In this document: piece by piece, positions 1 through 8,923 of the stretch
Layout of the letters: each line of letters opens with the position of its first letter
Numbering within the stretch: position 1 is the first letter of the stretch
NCBI RefSeq assembly: GCF_015350995.1
Contig: NZ_JADKRW010000009.1
Coordinates: 51,393 to 115,392, forward strand
Direction: 5' to 3'
DNA: 64,000 nucleotides
DNA from: Curtobacterium sp. VKM Ac-1393
GTDB taxonomy: Bacteria > Actinomycetota > Actinomycetes > Actinomycetales > Microbacteriaceae
Notes under the pieces: model-generated
Told to the model about the DNA's origin: nothing
Databases searched by the model: none
What the model saw: the letters and a program-made list of their open reading frames with translations, nothing else
Made by a program: the position numbers and the translations under genes

Positions 1-482
1 CCTGCAACCACGATTCCGCACGGATTCCCCGCAGCGGATCGGATTGCCGCGATGAGGCGGAGCAGATCACGCTCCCATCGGTCCGGATCAGTCATCAGCA
101 GCACATCGCTGAACCCGAGCACGACCAGTACCGCATCCGCGGTCCGCAACTCCACCGGCGATCGTCGGACCGCTTGCCGCGCGGTGAGGACCGGCGCCCC
201 CGTGTAGGCCCACGCGAACGGCCGGTCACGGTCTTTCGCCACGTGCGCGGAGATGTGCGACAGGGTCGTCAGCTCATCCCGGATCACCCCAACGCGCACC
301 GCGTCAGTGCTGCCCAGCAACAACACACGATCAGCGCCCTCCGGTGGCAGCGCAACACCGACCGGCGGCAAGTACACCGTGTCACCGACGAGCGTGCGGA
401 AGTACCACAGCCGCACGTGCAGCACCGGCCGCGCGAACCACCACATCAGCTGACGCAAAAACTCCGTCGTCTCGGTCCTCAT
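1..482 (-). CDS. SGNH/GDSL-type hydrolase, partial (C-terminus beyond window)
   Basis: An open minus-strand frame runs from an ATG at 482, preceded by GGGAG, to the window edge without a stop (about 160 codons). It reads MRTETTEFLRQLMWWFARPV at the start, later VLLLGSTDAVRVG and then ADAVLVVLGFSDVLL. A glycine/serine strand followed by the 'aDavlvvlG.sDvl' block is the pattern of SGNH esterases (block I and the G-x-N/S-D block III). The third part, with the catalytic Asp-x-x-His, would lie outside. The N-terminus has a Trp-rich amphipathic segment but no clear signal peptide. The substrate cannot be told from this part. It could also be a looser Rossmann-like protein. Confidence 0.6.
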   Translation of the reverse strand, partial: MRTETTEFLRQLMWWFARPVLHVRLWYFRTLVGDTVYLPPVGVALPPEGADRVLLLGSTDAVRVGVIRDELTTLSHISAHVAKDRDRPFAWAYTGAPVLTARQAVRRSPVELRTADAVLVVLGFSDVLLMTDPDRWERDLLRLIAAIRSAAGNPCGIVVA

Positions 483-705
483 CTGCTGCTCCCTCGGGTC
501 AGAGCGTCATCCACGTTCACCGTAGAGCGCTCCGACGCAACGCCCGCTCAGATTTCCAACCACGTTCGGCTGGCTGAGAACGAGATGAGAGCACCATGCC
601 GAGCTGTCAGGATGCTCCTTCTCGCAGCGTCGGGCACCCGGACTGGGGGAAACCCGATCCCCCAGGACCGCCTACGTTGAGCCACACAACGGGAGAAGGA
701 TCGGT

Positions 706-1242
706 ATGCCCCACGCACACTCCCCGCAGCAGGCTGCTGCCGACGCGCTCACCGACGCATACCGGCAACACGCCGTTCGACTGCGCTGGTTCGTGACGAG
801 GATCATCGTCGACCGGCACCTCGCCGAAGACATCGTGCACGAAGCGTTCCTCGAGCTGTGGATCCACCCGAACCGTCACGACCCGGAGCGAGCCGACCTT
901 CAGTCATGGCTCCGAACCATCGCGCACCGCCGAGCAATCGACCGAATCCGCAGCATCGAATCCGCGCGACACCGAGACCTGCGCATGGGGACTCGCGAAC
1001 ACCGGGGTATCGACCACACCACCGATCGCTGGGACGTCTTGTTCACCAGAAGCACACTCCGCCGCGCCCTGGGAACGCTCACCGACAAACAACGCGACGC
1101 GGTCGTGCTGCGCTACCTCGGCGAGCAGAGCGTGCCGGAAGTAGCCCGACAGCTCGGCGTCACCGTCGGTACCGCGAAGACCCGGGTTCGGGACGGTCTC
1201 ATCGCTCTCCGAACCCATCTCGAAGCTGCTGCGGCAGCCTGA
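706..1242 (+). CDS. ECF-type RNA polymerase sigma factor
   Basis: A 178-residue protein with sigma-70 region 2 at about residues 15-85 (DRHLAEDIVHEAFLELW, then LQSWLRTIAHRRAIDRIR) and region 4 at about 120-172. Region 4 contains LTDKQRDAVVLRYLGEQSVP and the helix-turn-helix ARQLGVTVGTAKTRVRDG. This is the standard two-domain layout and length of an extracytoplasmic-function sigma factor (SigK/SigJ-like). It would direct RNA polymerase to a small regulon. No anti-sigma gene is adjacent. The next gene, 68 bp downstream on the same strand, encodes a DUF4383 membrane protein, and such pairs are common in actinobacteria. GGGAGAAGGATC just before the ATG gives a good ribosome binding site. Confidence 0.93.
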   Translation: MPHAHSPQQAAADALTDAYRQHAVRLRWFVTRIIVDRHLAEDIVHEAFLELWIHPNRHDPERADLQSWLRTIAHRRAIDRIRSIESARHRDLRMGTREHRGIDHTTDRWDVLFTRSTLRRALGTLTDKQRDAVVLRYLGEQSVPEVARQLGVTVGTAKTRVRDGLIALRTHLEAAAAA

Positions 1243-1310
1243 CCGCAACCAACACCACCCAACAAGATCGCACCCGTGGCACCGTCCACATGCACGAAAG
1301 GCTTCACATC

Positions 1311-1772
1311 ATGACCAACAGCGCCGCGCAGCCCCGTGTCGGATACGGTTCCACGCTCACGCAGAAGGGCGCCCTGCTCTTCGGCGTCGTGTTCCTCATC
1401 GTCGGGATCGCCGGATTCATCCCCGGCCTGACGATGGACATGAGTTCGATGTCGGTCGCGGGAGACGGCTCCATGGCGCTGCTCCTCGGGCTGTTCCAGG
1501 TATCCGTGCTCCACAACATCGTGCACCTGCTCTTCGGGATCGTCGGCCTCCTCGCCGCTCGCAGTGCCTCAGGTGCACGCCTGTACTTGCTCGTCGGCGG
1601 CATCGTCTACTTGGTGCTGTTCATCTACGGCCTCTTCACCGCGGGGATGACCGGAGCCGCGAACTTCGTCCCGCTGAACAGTGCTGACAACGCCCTCCAC
1701 GCCTTCCTCGCCGTCGCGATGATCGTCCTCGGGATCGTCCTGCCCCGCATCGGCGCTCACACCCGCGCATAA
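1311..1772 (+). CDS. DUF4383 family membrane protein
   Basis: A 153-residue protein with four predicted membrane helices: LLFGVVFLIVGIAGFIPG, a segment around LHNIVHLLFGIVGLLAA, LYLLVGGIVYLVLFIYGLF, and AFLAVAMIVLGIVLP. The motif VLHNIVHLLFGI and the late LHAFLAVAM match the DUF4383 family of small actinobacterial integral membrane proteins of unknown function. The ATG at 1311 is chosen because AAAGG lies eight bases upstream and the protein begins close to the family start. A longer in-frame extension exists but reads as non-coding. It is probably cotranscribed with the sigma factor. Confidence 0.88.
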   Translation: MTNSAAQPRVGYGSTLTQKGALLFGVVFLIVGIAGFIPGLTMDMSSMSVAGDGSMALLLGLFQVSVLHNIVHLLFGIVGLLAARSASGARLYLLVGGIVYLVLFIYGLFTAGMTGAANFVPLNSADNALHAFLAVAMIVLGIVLPRIGAHTRA

Positions 1773-2031
1773 CGCCGCAGGGTCGGCCCTGCATCGCGAG
1801 ACGGCTGCCTTCGACGACGCACGAGGCCTCAGCGACGCCGCACCGGCGAACGTGCAATCCACGGCATGTCACCGTGGCCAGGTCGGACTGCCACACCCCG
1901 TCATCACCGACCAAGGGATCTGTTGCAAACGGCCCGGGCAACTTCGGGGGGAAAGACCGGTTTGCGCAGCACCGAGCCCGCCGCCGAGTCGAGGACGATA
2001 CTCACGGTGGGGACGACGGTTGGAGCAAGTC
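1773..2031. other. Intergenic stretch with weak hairpin
   Basis: No convincing gene is seen here. Just after the DUF4383 stop, GCAGGG-TCGG-CCCTGC (1777-1792) could form a short hairpin and act as a weak terminator. Around 1909-1932 there is a vague resemblance to the IS30 terminus found elsewhere in the window, too weak to claim. Frames in this stretch show no recognisable domains. Confidence 0.4.
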
Positions 2032-2196
2032 ATGGGCGGTTCGACGTACGAGAGTGCTCCTGGTGTGGAGCCGGCACGAGTGCAGACGTTGCGGGGCATC
2101 CGTCGGCGCGCGAAGCGCGGCCAGTTCAACGATCGCGATGGGTCACTGCACGACTTCTTCACGAACGTCACCCCACAAGGCCGCAGCAGCCGCTAA
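2032..2196 (+). CDS. Small hypothetical protein (54 aa), doubtful
   Basis: A short basic ORF beginning MGGSTYESAPGVEPARVQ and ending NVTPQGRSSR, with GGAG seven bases before its ATG. The middle is rich in Arg (RGIRRRAKRGQF). It has no membrane segment and no recognised motif. The only support is the ribosome binding site and the otherwise empty surroundings. It may be chance. About 330 bp of apparently gene-free sequence follow. Confidence 0.25.
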   Translation: MGGSTYESAPGVEPARVQTLRGIRRRAKRGQFNDRDGSLHDFFTNVTPQGRSSR

Positions 2197-2528
2197 CGGC
2201 ACATCCGCGTCGGCACTGCGTGGACTATCCGCAAGATTTGGTGCTGGTTTGCTTGCCACTAGCGCGCCGCGGATGTGTGACCTAGCCTCCCTCCGAACTC
2301 GGTTTGAGCGAGCTCCTGGGTTCCGGTGGCGCCACCCGTAGCGGCGCACCGCGGCGACGGCGCCACCGCAACGATGTCACGGCGCCGCCGCCGCTCATTC
2401 CGGTAGACAAGCCGCATATCCCCTCCACGCAGCCCCAAACCCGCAGCACCGGTACCCGCTTTCCCACGAACGCGGACGGTGTAGACCAGGCGCAAATGCC
2501 ACACTCCCCACTTCGGAAGGCAGCACCC

Positions 2529-2804
2529 GTGAGCTTCCTCGGCTTAATCTTTCTCGGCCTCATCGCCGGCGCAATCGCCAAACTGATCATCCCCGTCAAT
2601 CAGCCCGGCGGCTGGTTCGCGACCCTCATCCTCGGCGTCATCGGAGCGCTCCTCGGCGGATGGCTCGGTGGCCTGATCTTCCACGTCAACTACACCGGCT
2701 TCTTTAGCCTGCAATCCTGGACCATCGCCATCGCCATCGTCGGCTCGATCGTCGTCCTCCTCATCTGGGGCTTAATCACCGGCCGCCGCAACACCCGCGC
2801 CTAG
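2529..2804 (+). CDS. GlsB/YeaQ/YmgE family stress membrane protein
   Basis: A 91-residue protein starting at a GTG with GGAAGG eight bases upstream. It has three predicted helices: LGLIFLGLIAGAIAKLIIP, WFATLILGVIGALLGGWLGG and WTIAIAIVGSIVVLLIWGLI. The Gly-rich second helix with GALLGGWLGG and the length are typical of the YeaQ/YmgE 'transglycosylase-associated' family, which is induced by stress and has no proven enzyme activity. An in-frame extension upstream of the GTG is low-complexity and unlikely to be translated. A short GCCGAA-CCC-TTCGGC hairpin (2811-2825) follows the stop. Confidence 0.9.
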   Translation: MSFLGLIFLGLIAGAIAKLIIPVNQPGGWFATLILGVIGALLGGWLGGLIFHVNYTGFFSLQSWTIAIAIVGSIVVLLIWGLITGRRNTRA

Positions 2805-2830
2805 CACCAAGCCGAACCCTTCGGCCCCGG

Positions 2831-3151
2831 CTAACGCGCGTTCTGTGCAGACCTCACGATTTCGTTCCGGGTCAGTCGTCGGAGTCCAACGCGGTTCAGC
2901 ATCCCCAATGGCCACTCAGCGACCACTGGGCAAACCGGCGTCGGGTCACGCACGGTCTTGATCCGAACCCAGCGCTGGACGTTCCATTCGTCGCCGTGCA
3001 CCTCGGGGATGTTCCAGTGCGACTCGACCGGGACGATCTCGGCGTCCGGCCACTGCCCGACGACCTCCTGCCCGCGCTGCAACTCCAGCGCAGCGGGCTC
3101 GGCGTAGATCCGTCGGACGTCGAGCATCGGGCGGACGCGTTCGTGGCTCAT
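2831..3151 (-). pseudogene. Truncated spore-photoproduct-lyase-family radical SAM gene
   Basis: An ATG at 3151 with AGGAG upstream opens a frame MSHERVRPMLDVRRIYAEPA... DAEIVPVESHWNIPEVHGDEW ...RWVRIKT. This matches, from memory, the N-terminal region of actinobacterial spore-photoproduct-lyase-like radical SAM proteins, which carry IY.EP.ALEL.RG and SHW.IP.LHG before the CxxxCxxC cluster motif. The homology stops at about residue 70. The rest of the 106 codons is unrelated and no CxxxCxxC follows. Full family members are about 350 residues, so this is a 5' fragment left by a deletion or rearrangement. It cannot bind the iron-sulfur cluster. Confidence 0.6.
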
Positions 3152-3665
3152 CGACTCCTGTCTACCCGGTACCACCGACGAAATGTCTTGCTTGTCGCAT
3201 CGGCCGCCGCACAATGCCGGGCAGACCGACGCAGGGTGATCCGGCGGTCCTTTGTGAGGCTCCGTTAGTGAGCAGCCTGTCTCGCCTGTGGCCCAGAAGT
3301 AGGTCAGCGGGGAGCCGTTGAGCAGGTGGTCGCCAACCACCCACTGCTGGAACACCACCGGGTTGTCGGACGACAAGGTCCGCGTTCCACCAGTGCCGGC
3401 CGAGGGATCGGTCGGTGGCGCTGGCCCCCGCCGACCTCGAAGAGCGTCGTCGCCGCGGAGCACGATCTCGACTACCATTCCCTAGAGGACGACCGTCCGG
3501 AGTTCGGCCGCATCGACCAGCGCGTCGGCTCCGTCATCACCGGACTCGATCGCGCCGTGCGCAGCCCCGATGGACACGGCGGCGTTCAGGACGAGGGCCT
3601 CGGCGGCGATGGCGTCCGATGCGATGCGGCGAGCGGCCCGCGTGTCTGGTGACCCGTGGGCGGCG
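3152..3665. other. Degraded region with a possible minus-strand gene tail
   Basis: No intact gene is seen. On the minus strand one open frame (3682 down to 3482) reads RRIASDAIAAEALVLNAAVS and ends DALVDAAELRTVVL before TAG. It looks protein-like but has no start codon and no recognised family, so it may be the tail of a decayed gene. The remainder of the stretch has only GC-driven open frames. Together with the broken lyase fragment next to it, this marks a rearranged segment between 2.8 and 3.9 kb. Confidence 0.35.
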
Positions 3666-3866
3666 TTACCAGGAGGGCGGCATCATCGCTCGGAGATCTG
3701 GCCACGCCGAAACTTCCGAGTCAGATTCAAACTCGCCCTCCCTCGTAGCGAGAAGTCGCCGCCGAAGTGCCGCGAGGGATTCGATTTGTACCGGTGGCAC
3801 GCGGCCGACCCCGTGGTAGTTCGAGCGGTATCTTTCTCCTGCCAGGTCCGGCTCATGGGATGACAT
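3666..3866 (-). CDS. Small hypothetical protein coupled to the DUF1016 nuclease gene
   Basis: A 66-residue frame that begins one base after the stop of the upstream DUF1016 gene (its TAA ends at 3868; the ATG is at 3866). It starts MSSHEPDLAGERYRSNYHGV and ends WPDLRAMMPPSW. It has no domain I recognise. Composition is charged and Pro/Trp-containing, with no membrane helix. The near-overlap suggests translational coupling and a possible accessory role, but it could equally be readthrough into the degraded region downstream. Confidence 0.4.
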   Translation of the reverse strand: MSSHEPDLAGERYRSNYHGVGRVPPVQIESLAALRRRLLATREGEFESDSEVSAWPDLRAMMPPSW

Positions 3867-3867
3867 T

Positions 3868-4935
3868 TTATTCAGCTTCCGATAACTTATCGACGGTTTC
3901 GGCATCGCCCAAGGGCGGTTCAGGGGTGTTGTGAAGTGCGTTGGCGAGGTCCGCTTCGGACGGGAGAGCAGCGCGGACTGCGGGCGGAAGGAGATCATAG
4001 CTAGCGACGCCGATCGGGGTTCGCTGGCCGGCAAGTGAGTACCGGACGACGGCGTCGTTCTTGTCTGCGACCAGCAGCAGCCCGACCGTGTCTGCGTGTT
4101 GGGGTCGGCGGAGCTTGTCGTCAACGAGCGCGACGTAAAAGCCGAGCTGGCCGAGGTGCTCCGGCTTGAACTTCCCCGTCTTGAGCTCGATCACCACGTA
4201 CCGGAGCTGCTCGACGTGGAAGAACAGCAGGTCCACGTAGAAGTCGTCACCGTCGACATCGAAGTGCACCTGCCGACCCACGAACGCGAAGCCCTCGCCG
4301 AGCTCGCGGAGAGTATCGATGATCCGGTCGACAAGCGCCTGCTCGAGGCGGCGTTCCTTCGCGTCACCATCGAGGGCGAGGAAGTCCAGTACGTAGGGAT
4401 CCTTCGTGATCTGCTGCGCCAGATCCGAGTCCCCCGGCGGCAGCACCTCGGCGAAGTTCGTCGGCGCCGCCCGCAGGCGCACGTGCGCCTCCGAGCGGAG
4501 CTGGTGCTCGAGGACGTTCCGTGACCACCCCTGCGCGGCTGCTTGGCCGGCGTACCAGTCCCGGAGCTCATGGTCAGCGAGCCGATCGAGGAGCACCGTG
4601 ATGTGCCCCCACGGCAGTTGTCCAACAGGCTGTTGGACGATCGCCTCCGCCGGCCACTCCCCCGCGAACCGGCGCATGTAGAACAGATTCGCTCGCGAGA
4701 ACCCCTTCATCTCCGGGAACTCCGTCCGCAAATCCGTCGCGAACCGGCCGATGACGTTGCTCCCCCACCCCTCATCACCCTGGCGCTGCAAGATCGTCGC
4801 GCCGATCCCCCAGTAGAGACGGATGAGTTCCGTGTTCACGCGGCGCTGCGCCGTGAACCGGGCAGCGCGCACTTGCTGCTTCAGCTCCGCAAGAGCAGCG
4901 GCATACCCGGATACGGCTGGCGACGAATCAGACAT
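3868..4935 (-). CDS. DUF1016 (YhcG-like) PDDEXK nuclease
   Basis: 355 residues from the ATG at 4935 (two in-frame GTGs lie directly upstream). The N-terminal DUF1016 segment, about residues 12-150, contains NTELIRLYWGIGATILQRQ, GFSRANLFYMRRFA and the VGQLPWGHITVLL stretch. The C-terminal PDDEXK nuclease domain, about 195-320, carries GFAFVGRQVHFDVDGDDFYV, DLLFFH and VVIELKTGKFKPEHLGQL, giving the acidic-(x)-ELK active site. These proteins often sit near restriction-modification or defence genes and may act in DNA repair or restriction. No methylase is present here. A small coupled ORF follows. Confidence 0.92.
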   Translation of the reverse strand: MSDSSPAVSGYAAALAELKQQVRAARFTAQRRVNTELIRLYWGIGATILQRQGDEGWGSNVIGRFATDLRTEFPEMKGFSRANLFYMRRFAGEWPAEAIVQQPVGQLPWGHITVLLDRLADHELRDWYAGQAAAQGWSRNVLEHQLRSEAHVRLRAAPTNFAEVLPPGDSDLAQQITKDPYVLDFLALDGDAKERRLEQALVDRIIDTLRELGEGFAFVGRQVHFDVDGDDFYVDLLFFHVEQLRYVVIELKTGKFKPEHLGQLGFYVALVDDKLRRPQHADTVGLLLVADKNDAVVRYSLAGQRTPIGVASYDLLPPAVRAALPSEADLANALHNTPEPPLGDAETVDKLSEAE

Positions 4936-5044
4936 CACCACTCAGTCTGCCCGACCGGTCGATCTGCGGAAGAACGAACGAAGCGTTCTCCGGGATCAGT
5001 CATGCAGGGTGGAGACGACCCCCGAGCGAAAAGCGACCTCCACC

Positions 5045-5389
5045 ATGGCGCAGAAAGTCACCACGCACTTCGTCGACGACCTCACCGGCGACGCCATCGA
5101 AGCCGGCACCGGCCGCACCGTCACGTTCGGATTCGATGGCAACCACTACGAAATCGACCTCACCGACGACAACACCGACGCGCTCCGCGAAGCGTTCTCC
5201 GACTACATCGCCGCCACCCGCAAGGTCACGGGCCGCTCCGGCCGCACTACTGCCGGCAGCGTGCCAAAGCGTGGGAACTCGGAAGAGCTCGCTAAGATCC
5301 GCGAATGGGCGAGCGCGAACGGCCACGAAGTCTCCTCGCGCGGCCGCATCAGCCAGGCCGTCCGCGACGCGTACGACGCCGCACACTGA
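5045..5389 (+). CDS. lsr2: Lsr2 family nucleoid-associated protein
   Basis: 114 residues. The N-terminal oligomerisation domain (about 1-58) begins MAQKVTTHFVDDLTGDAIE and contains VTFGFDGNHYEIDLTDDN. A basic linker (RSGRTTAGSVPKRG) follows. The C-terminal AT-hook-like DNA-binding domain (about 75-114) is IREWASANGHEVSSRGRISQ. The 'SSRGRI' loop is the known minor-groove contact (RGR). Lsr2 is the actinobacterial xenogeneic silencer that binds AT-rich DNA. The ATG at 5045 follows the family start exactly. Upstream codons in the same frame are not conserved. It is monocistronic here. Confidence 0.96.
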   Translation: MAQKVTTHFVDDLTGDAIEAGTGRTVTFGFDGNHYEIDLTDDNTDALREAFSDYIAATRKVTGRSGRTTAGSVPKRGNSEELAKIREWASANGHEVSSRGRISQAVRDAYDAAH

Positions 5390-5812
5390 CGCCACCTCCC
5401 GACATCGGAACAGCTGGCCACCCCTCGGGATGATCGGCTGTTCTCATGTACGCCGATACGGCGGAGTCACGCCACAATATCTGAGGCACGTTTCGCTGCG
5501 CCTGCCCCGTCCAAATCAGTCCCATTGGAGATTCCCGCCGCCGACAGCTCAAGCGCAATACTGTCCCTCCAGTCGATAGCTCGTGGGCGCACGACCGCCC
5601 TACCGCACCTCTCGCCCACGCCGCGGGCCGAGCTACCGGGACCAGGTGGCATCGGTCCGTGCAACGAAATATGACGCGGACCCGGCCGGCGGGAGCAATC
5701 TGACGTAATGCCGGGACGTGTTCCGTCATAACCGGGTGCGGCCCGCTGCTGCTGCTCGATCATCGTCGAGATTCGAATCAAGTACTTCGCTTGACGAGTC
5801 CGAGGAGGATCG
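5390..5812. other. Intergenic region upstream of the hydroxyacid dehydrogenase operon
   Basis: About 420 bp without a gene that can be supported. GAACAGC (5409-5415) and GCTGTTC further down form a loose inverted repeat with a long loop that might end lsr2 transcription. The distal part should hold the promoter of the operon that starts at 5813, with CGAGGAGGATCG as its ribosome binding site. No clear operator was seen. Confidence 0.4.
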
Positions 5813-7231
5813 ATGTCCGGCACCACCGAAGCACCCACGCACCCCGGCCGGGTAGCGGAAGTTGTTGGTGCGCTCCGGCAAGCGCATCCCGGTCTCGAGG
5901 TATGCCCGACCGGCACAGCAACCCGAGCATTCCGTTTCGACACCGGCACAGCCCCCAGCAGTGAACAACCGTCCGGGACCATCGGTCCGGCAGTTGCTTT
6001 CCCTGCGAGCGCTGCGGAAGTGCAGACCATTGTTCGCGTGGCTAGCGAGCATAATGTCTCGATCGTGCCCCGAGGTGCGGGCACGGGGCTGTCCGGAGGG
6101 GCCTCCGCCAGTCTTGACCAGCTCGTCGTATCGACGGAACGCCTCAACCGCATCGTTGAAGTCTCCCCGCTCGACGGGGTGGCGGTTGTGGAGCCGGGTG
6201 TGATCAATGCTGCTCTCAACGCGCATCTGGAGCCACTCGGCTTGTTTTACGCTCCGGACCCTGCCAGCTGGGAGATCTCGACCATCGGTGGGAACATCGC
6301 GACGAACGCCGGTGGTCTGCGCTGCGCCGGGTACGGTGTGACGCGGGAGTCCGTGCTCAGACTCGACGTCGTGCTCGCGGACGGCAGCCTCGTCTCGGTC
6401 GGGCACCGGTCGGTGAAGGGCGTCAACGGCCTCGACCTGACCTCGCTGTTCGTCGGTTCCGAGGGGGTCCTCGGCATCGTAGTCCGCGCAACCGTCCGGC
6501 TACGCCCGGTCCCCGTGGCCCGCCGCACGATCTCGGCGTTCTTCCCGAGCACTCTCGACGGCCTCGACGGCCTCGACTCGATCACGCTGTCGCCGGTGCA
6601 GCCGACCGTCGTGGAGTTCTTCGACGAACCGAGCCTCACCGCCATCGACGCCTTCAGCCGCACCGCGCTGCGAGGCCGCGGCGCGTCGCTCGTGCTCGTC
6701 GAGCTCGACGGGTACGGCATCGACGAGCAGACCGCGGACCTCAGCGCGGCGCTCACCGCGGCCGGGGCGGTCGTCACTGCTGAGACGGACAAGGACGGAC
6801 ACGCGCTCTGGGAGCTGCGACGGCACGGCCGTGGGCAGACCGAGCCGCAGTGGTTCGTCGGCGAGGACATCGCCGTGCCGAAGTCCCGCCTGCGCGACGT
6901 GTACTCCCGCTTCGCCGAGCTCGAGGAGCGCTTCGACGTGCGGGTGTCCGCGGTGTCGCATGCCGGGGACGGCAACCTCCACCCGGCGATCACGAAGCCG
7001 ATCGGCGACGCCGACCCGGACGACCGCCCGGCATCGCTCGACGAGGCCGCCACCGAACTCGTCCGGATCGCCCTCGCCGTGGGCGGCACCGTCACGGGCG
7101 AGCACGGCATCGGCACCGTGAAGCGGGAGTGGGCGGCGCTCGAGCTCTCGCCGCGGCACCTCGCCGCGCAGCGTGCGCTCAAGGACGCCCTCGACCCGGC
7201 CGGGCTGTTCAACCCCGGCAAGGCCATCTGA
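5813..7231 (+). CDS. FAD-linked 2-hydroxyacid dehydrogenase (GlcD/D-lactate dehydrogenase type)
   Basis: 472 residues, within the usual range. The PCMH-type FAD domain spans about residues 55-225, with VPRGAGTGLSGGASA (85-99) and NIATNAGGLRCAGYGVT. The C-terminal oxidase domain spans about 230-470 with the substrate/flavin motifs VSHAGDGNLHP and GEHGIGTVKREW. The family oxidises glycolate, D-lactate or other 2-hydroxyacids, passing electrons to an unknown acceptor. No iron-sulfur partner (GlcF) is nearby. It is the first gene of an apparent operon with an oligopeptide-type ABC importer and an aminotransferase, 46 bp before the binding-protein gene. This suggests that the imported compound, or a product of it, is a hydroxy or keto acid. 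Strong AGGAGG at the start. Confidence 0.92.
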   Translation: MSGTTEAPTHPGRVAEVVGALRQAHPGLEVCPTGTATRAFRFDTGTAPSSEQPSGTIGPAVAFPASAAEVQTIVRVASEHNVSIVPRGAGTGLSGGASASLDQLVVSTERLNRIVEVSPLDGVAVVEPGVINAALNAHLEPLGLFYAPDPASWEISTIGGNIATNAGGLRCAGYGVTRESVLRLDVVLADGSLVSVGHRSVKGVNGLDLTSLFVGSEGVLGIVVRATVRLRPVPVARRTISAFFPSTLDGLDGLDSITLSPVQPTVVEFFDEPSLTAIDAFSRTALRGRGASLVLVELDGYGIDEQTADLSAALTAAGAVVTAETDKDGHALWELRRHGRGQTEPQWFVGEDIAVPKSRLRDVYSRFAELEERFDVRVSAVSHAGDGNLHPAITKPIGDADPDDRPASLDEAATELVRIALAVGGTVTGEHGIGTVKREWAALELSPRHLAAQRALKDALDPAGLFNPGKAI

Positions 7232-7277
7232 TCCTGGCCCACCCGACCCGAGCTCCACCGAATCCGACAGGAACCCC

Positions 7278-8921
7278 ATGACCGACTCACCCCGCTGGCG
7301 CCGGCTCCTCGCCGGTCTCTCGATCGCCGCCGCGGCGGCCCTCGTCCTCACCGCGTGCTCGTCCGGCTCGCAGGCGTCGTCGACGTCGTCCGGCGAGCCC
7401 GTCGAAGGCGGCAACCTCACCTTCCTCATCCAGGGCTACGACAGCGGCTTCGTGTCGAGCAAGAGCGCGATCTCGAGCTATGAGGGGAACCTCTGGGGCG
7501 AGATCACCGACAAGCTCGTGTACGTCGATACGAAGGGCAAGACGAGGCCCTGGATCGCCACCAGCTGGGACCAGTCTGACGACGCGAAGCACTTCACGCT
7601 GCACCTCAGGAAGGGCGTGACGTTCTCGGACGGCTCCGCGCTCGACGCCCAGGCGGTGGTCGACAACATCAATATTTGGGCAAAGGGTGACAGCTCCCGT
7701 GGCATCACCAAGGTTGGCCTGTTCCCATCGAGCAACTTCGTCTCCGCGAAGGCCACCAACGACAACACCGTCGAGGTCGACTTCTCATCGCCGACGCTTG
7801 GCTTCATCCCGACGCTGGGCTACCACGGCTCGATCCTTCTCTCGCCGAAGGCCCTCGCGCTGCCCATCGACCGGCAGGCCGACCTGTCGAAGGAGATCGG
7901 CAGCGGTCCCTTCACCGTGCAGTCGTACAAGGAGGGCGAGGAATACGTCCTCGCGAAGCGGAAGGACTATCACTGGGGTCCCGCGGCGCTCGGCCACACC
8001 GGTGCGCCGTACCTCGACACCCTGACGTACAAGGTGATCAAGGACGAGTCGGTCCGGACGCAAGCGGTCGTGGCCGGCCAGGCGGACGTGTCGTTCAACG
8101 TCGAGCCGCAGGAGATCGACTCGCTGAAGTCCCAGGGCTTCACGGTCGACACCCCGCGCTACCTCGGCTTCACCGACGGCTTCAAGGTCGACACCACCGC
8201 GTTCCCGACGAACGACGCCGCAGTCCGCAAGGCGATCCAAGTCGGCATCGACCGCAAGGCCATCCTGAAGACGGTCTACACGGAGGACTGGCAGGCCGCG
8301 ACGTCGTTCATCCAGGGCAACGTTCCCGAGGTCACCGACGAGTCGAAGCTGCTGGCGTACGACCCCGACCGGGCCGAACAGCTCCTCGACGACGCCGGCT
8401 GGACGAAGGGCTCGGACGGTGTCCGGCAGAAGGACGGCAAGGACCTCGAGTTCACGCTCTCAGCAAACCCGTTCGTGCCGTCAACCCAGGCAGAGGACGA
8501 GCTGATCGCCCAGCAGCTCGCGAAGATCGGCCTCACGGTCAAGCTCAAGGTGGTCGACGTCGCCGGGTACGCCGCCGTGCTGGCCTCCAATCCGCCGCTT
8601 TACCAGACGTCCCGCAGCTTCGTAGACGTCGGCACGGTCGCCGGGGTGCTCACCAGCCAGAACGGCGGCGAGGACTGGTTCGGCCTCGGCACGAGCGACG
8701 CGAAGCTCAACGAGCTGTCCACCGCCGTGGCCACCGCGTCCGACGAGACCGCCCGGAAGAAGGTCGCCGCCGAACTGCAGCAGTACGTCCTCGAGCAGGG
8801 GTACTTCTTGCCGACGGTGCAGCTCGTCCAGCGCCTCTACCTGATCTCACCGAAGGTGCACGGGACGAAGTACAACGGCCTCGCCTACGCAAACTTCGCG
8901 ACCGCCTGGATCGAGCGGTAG
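7278..8921 (+). CDS. ABC transporter substrate-binding lipoprotein (oligopeptide/nickel family)
   Basis: 547 residues. The signal peptide has a lipobox ending LVLTAC at Cys27, followed by a Ser-rich linker. The mature part is an SBP_bac_5 fold: GGNLTFLIQGYD, the family block LHLRKGVTFSDGSALDAQ, GSGPFTVQSYKEGEEYVLA and AVRKAIQVGIDRKAILKTV. It binds the solute for the permease/ATPase set encoded directly downstream. The ligand is unknown. The family covers peptides, nickel chelates and other ligands. The ATG at 7278 is chosen because it gives a proper lipoprotein signal and has CAGGAA upstream. The stop is 2 bp from the next start. Confidence 0.94.
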   Translation: MTDSPRWRRLLAGLSIAAAAALVLTACSSGSQASSTSSGEPVEGGNLTFLIQGYDSGFVSSKSAISSYEGNLWGEITDKLVYVDTKGKTRPWIATSWDQSDDAKHFTLHLRKGVTFSDGSALDAQAVVDNINIWAKGDSSRGITKVGLFPSSNFVSAKATNDNTVEVDFSSPTLGFIPTLGYHGSILLSPKALALPIDRQADLSKEIGSGPFTVQSYKEGEEYVLAKRKDYHWGPAALGHTGAPYLDTLTYKVIKDESVRTQAVVAGQADVSFNVEPQEIDSLKSQGFTVDTPRYLGFTDGFKVDTTAFPTNDAAVRKAIQVGIDRKAILKTVYTEDWQAATSFIQGNVPEVTDESKLLAYDPDRAEQLLDDAGWTKGSDGVRQKDGKDLEFTLSANPFVPSTQAEDELIAQQLAKIGLTVKLKVVDVAGYAAVLASNPPLYQTSRSFVDVGTVAGVLTSQNGGEDWFGLGTSDAKLNELSTAVATASDETARKKVAAELQQYVLEQGYFLPTVQLVQRLYLISPKVHGTKYNGLAYANFATAWIER

Positions 8922-8923
8922 CC

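Noticed and set aside
1909..1935. A further IS30 end
   Set aside because: CAAGGGATCTGTTGCAAACG resembles the terminus only loosely, with insertions. There is no transposase sequence next to it.
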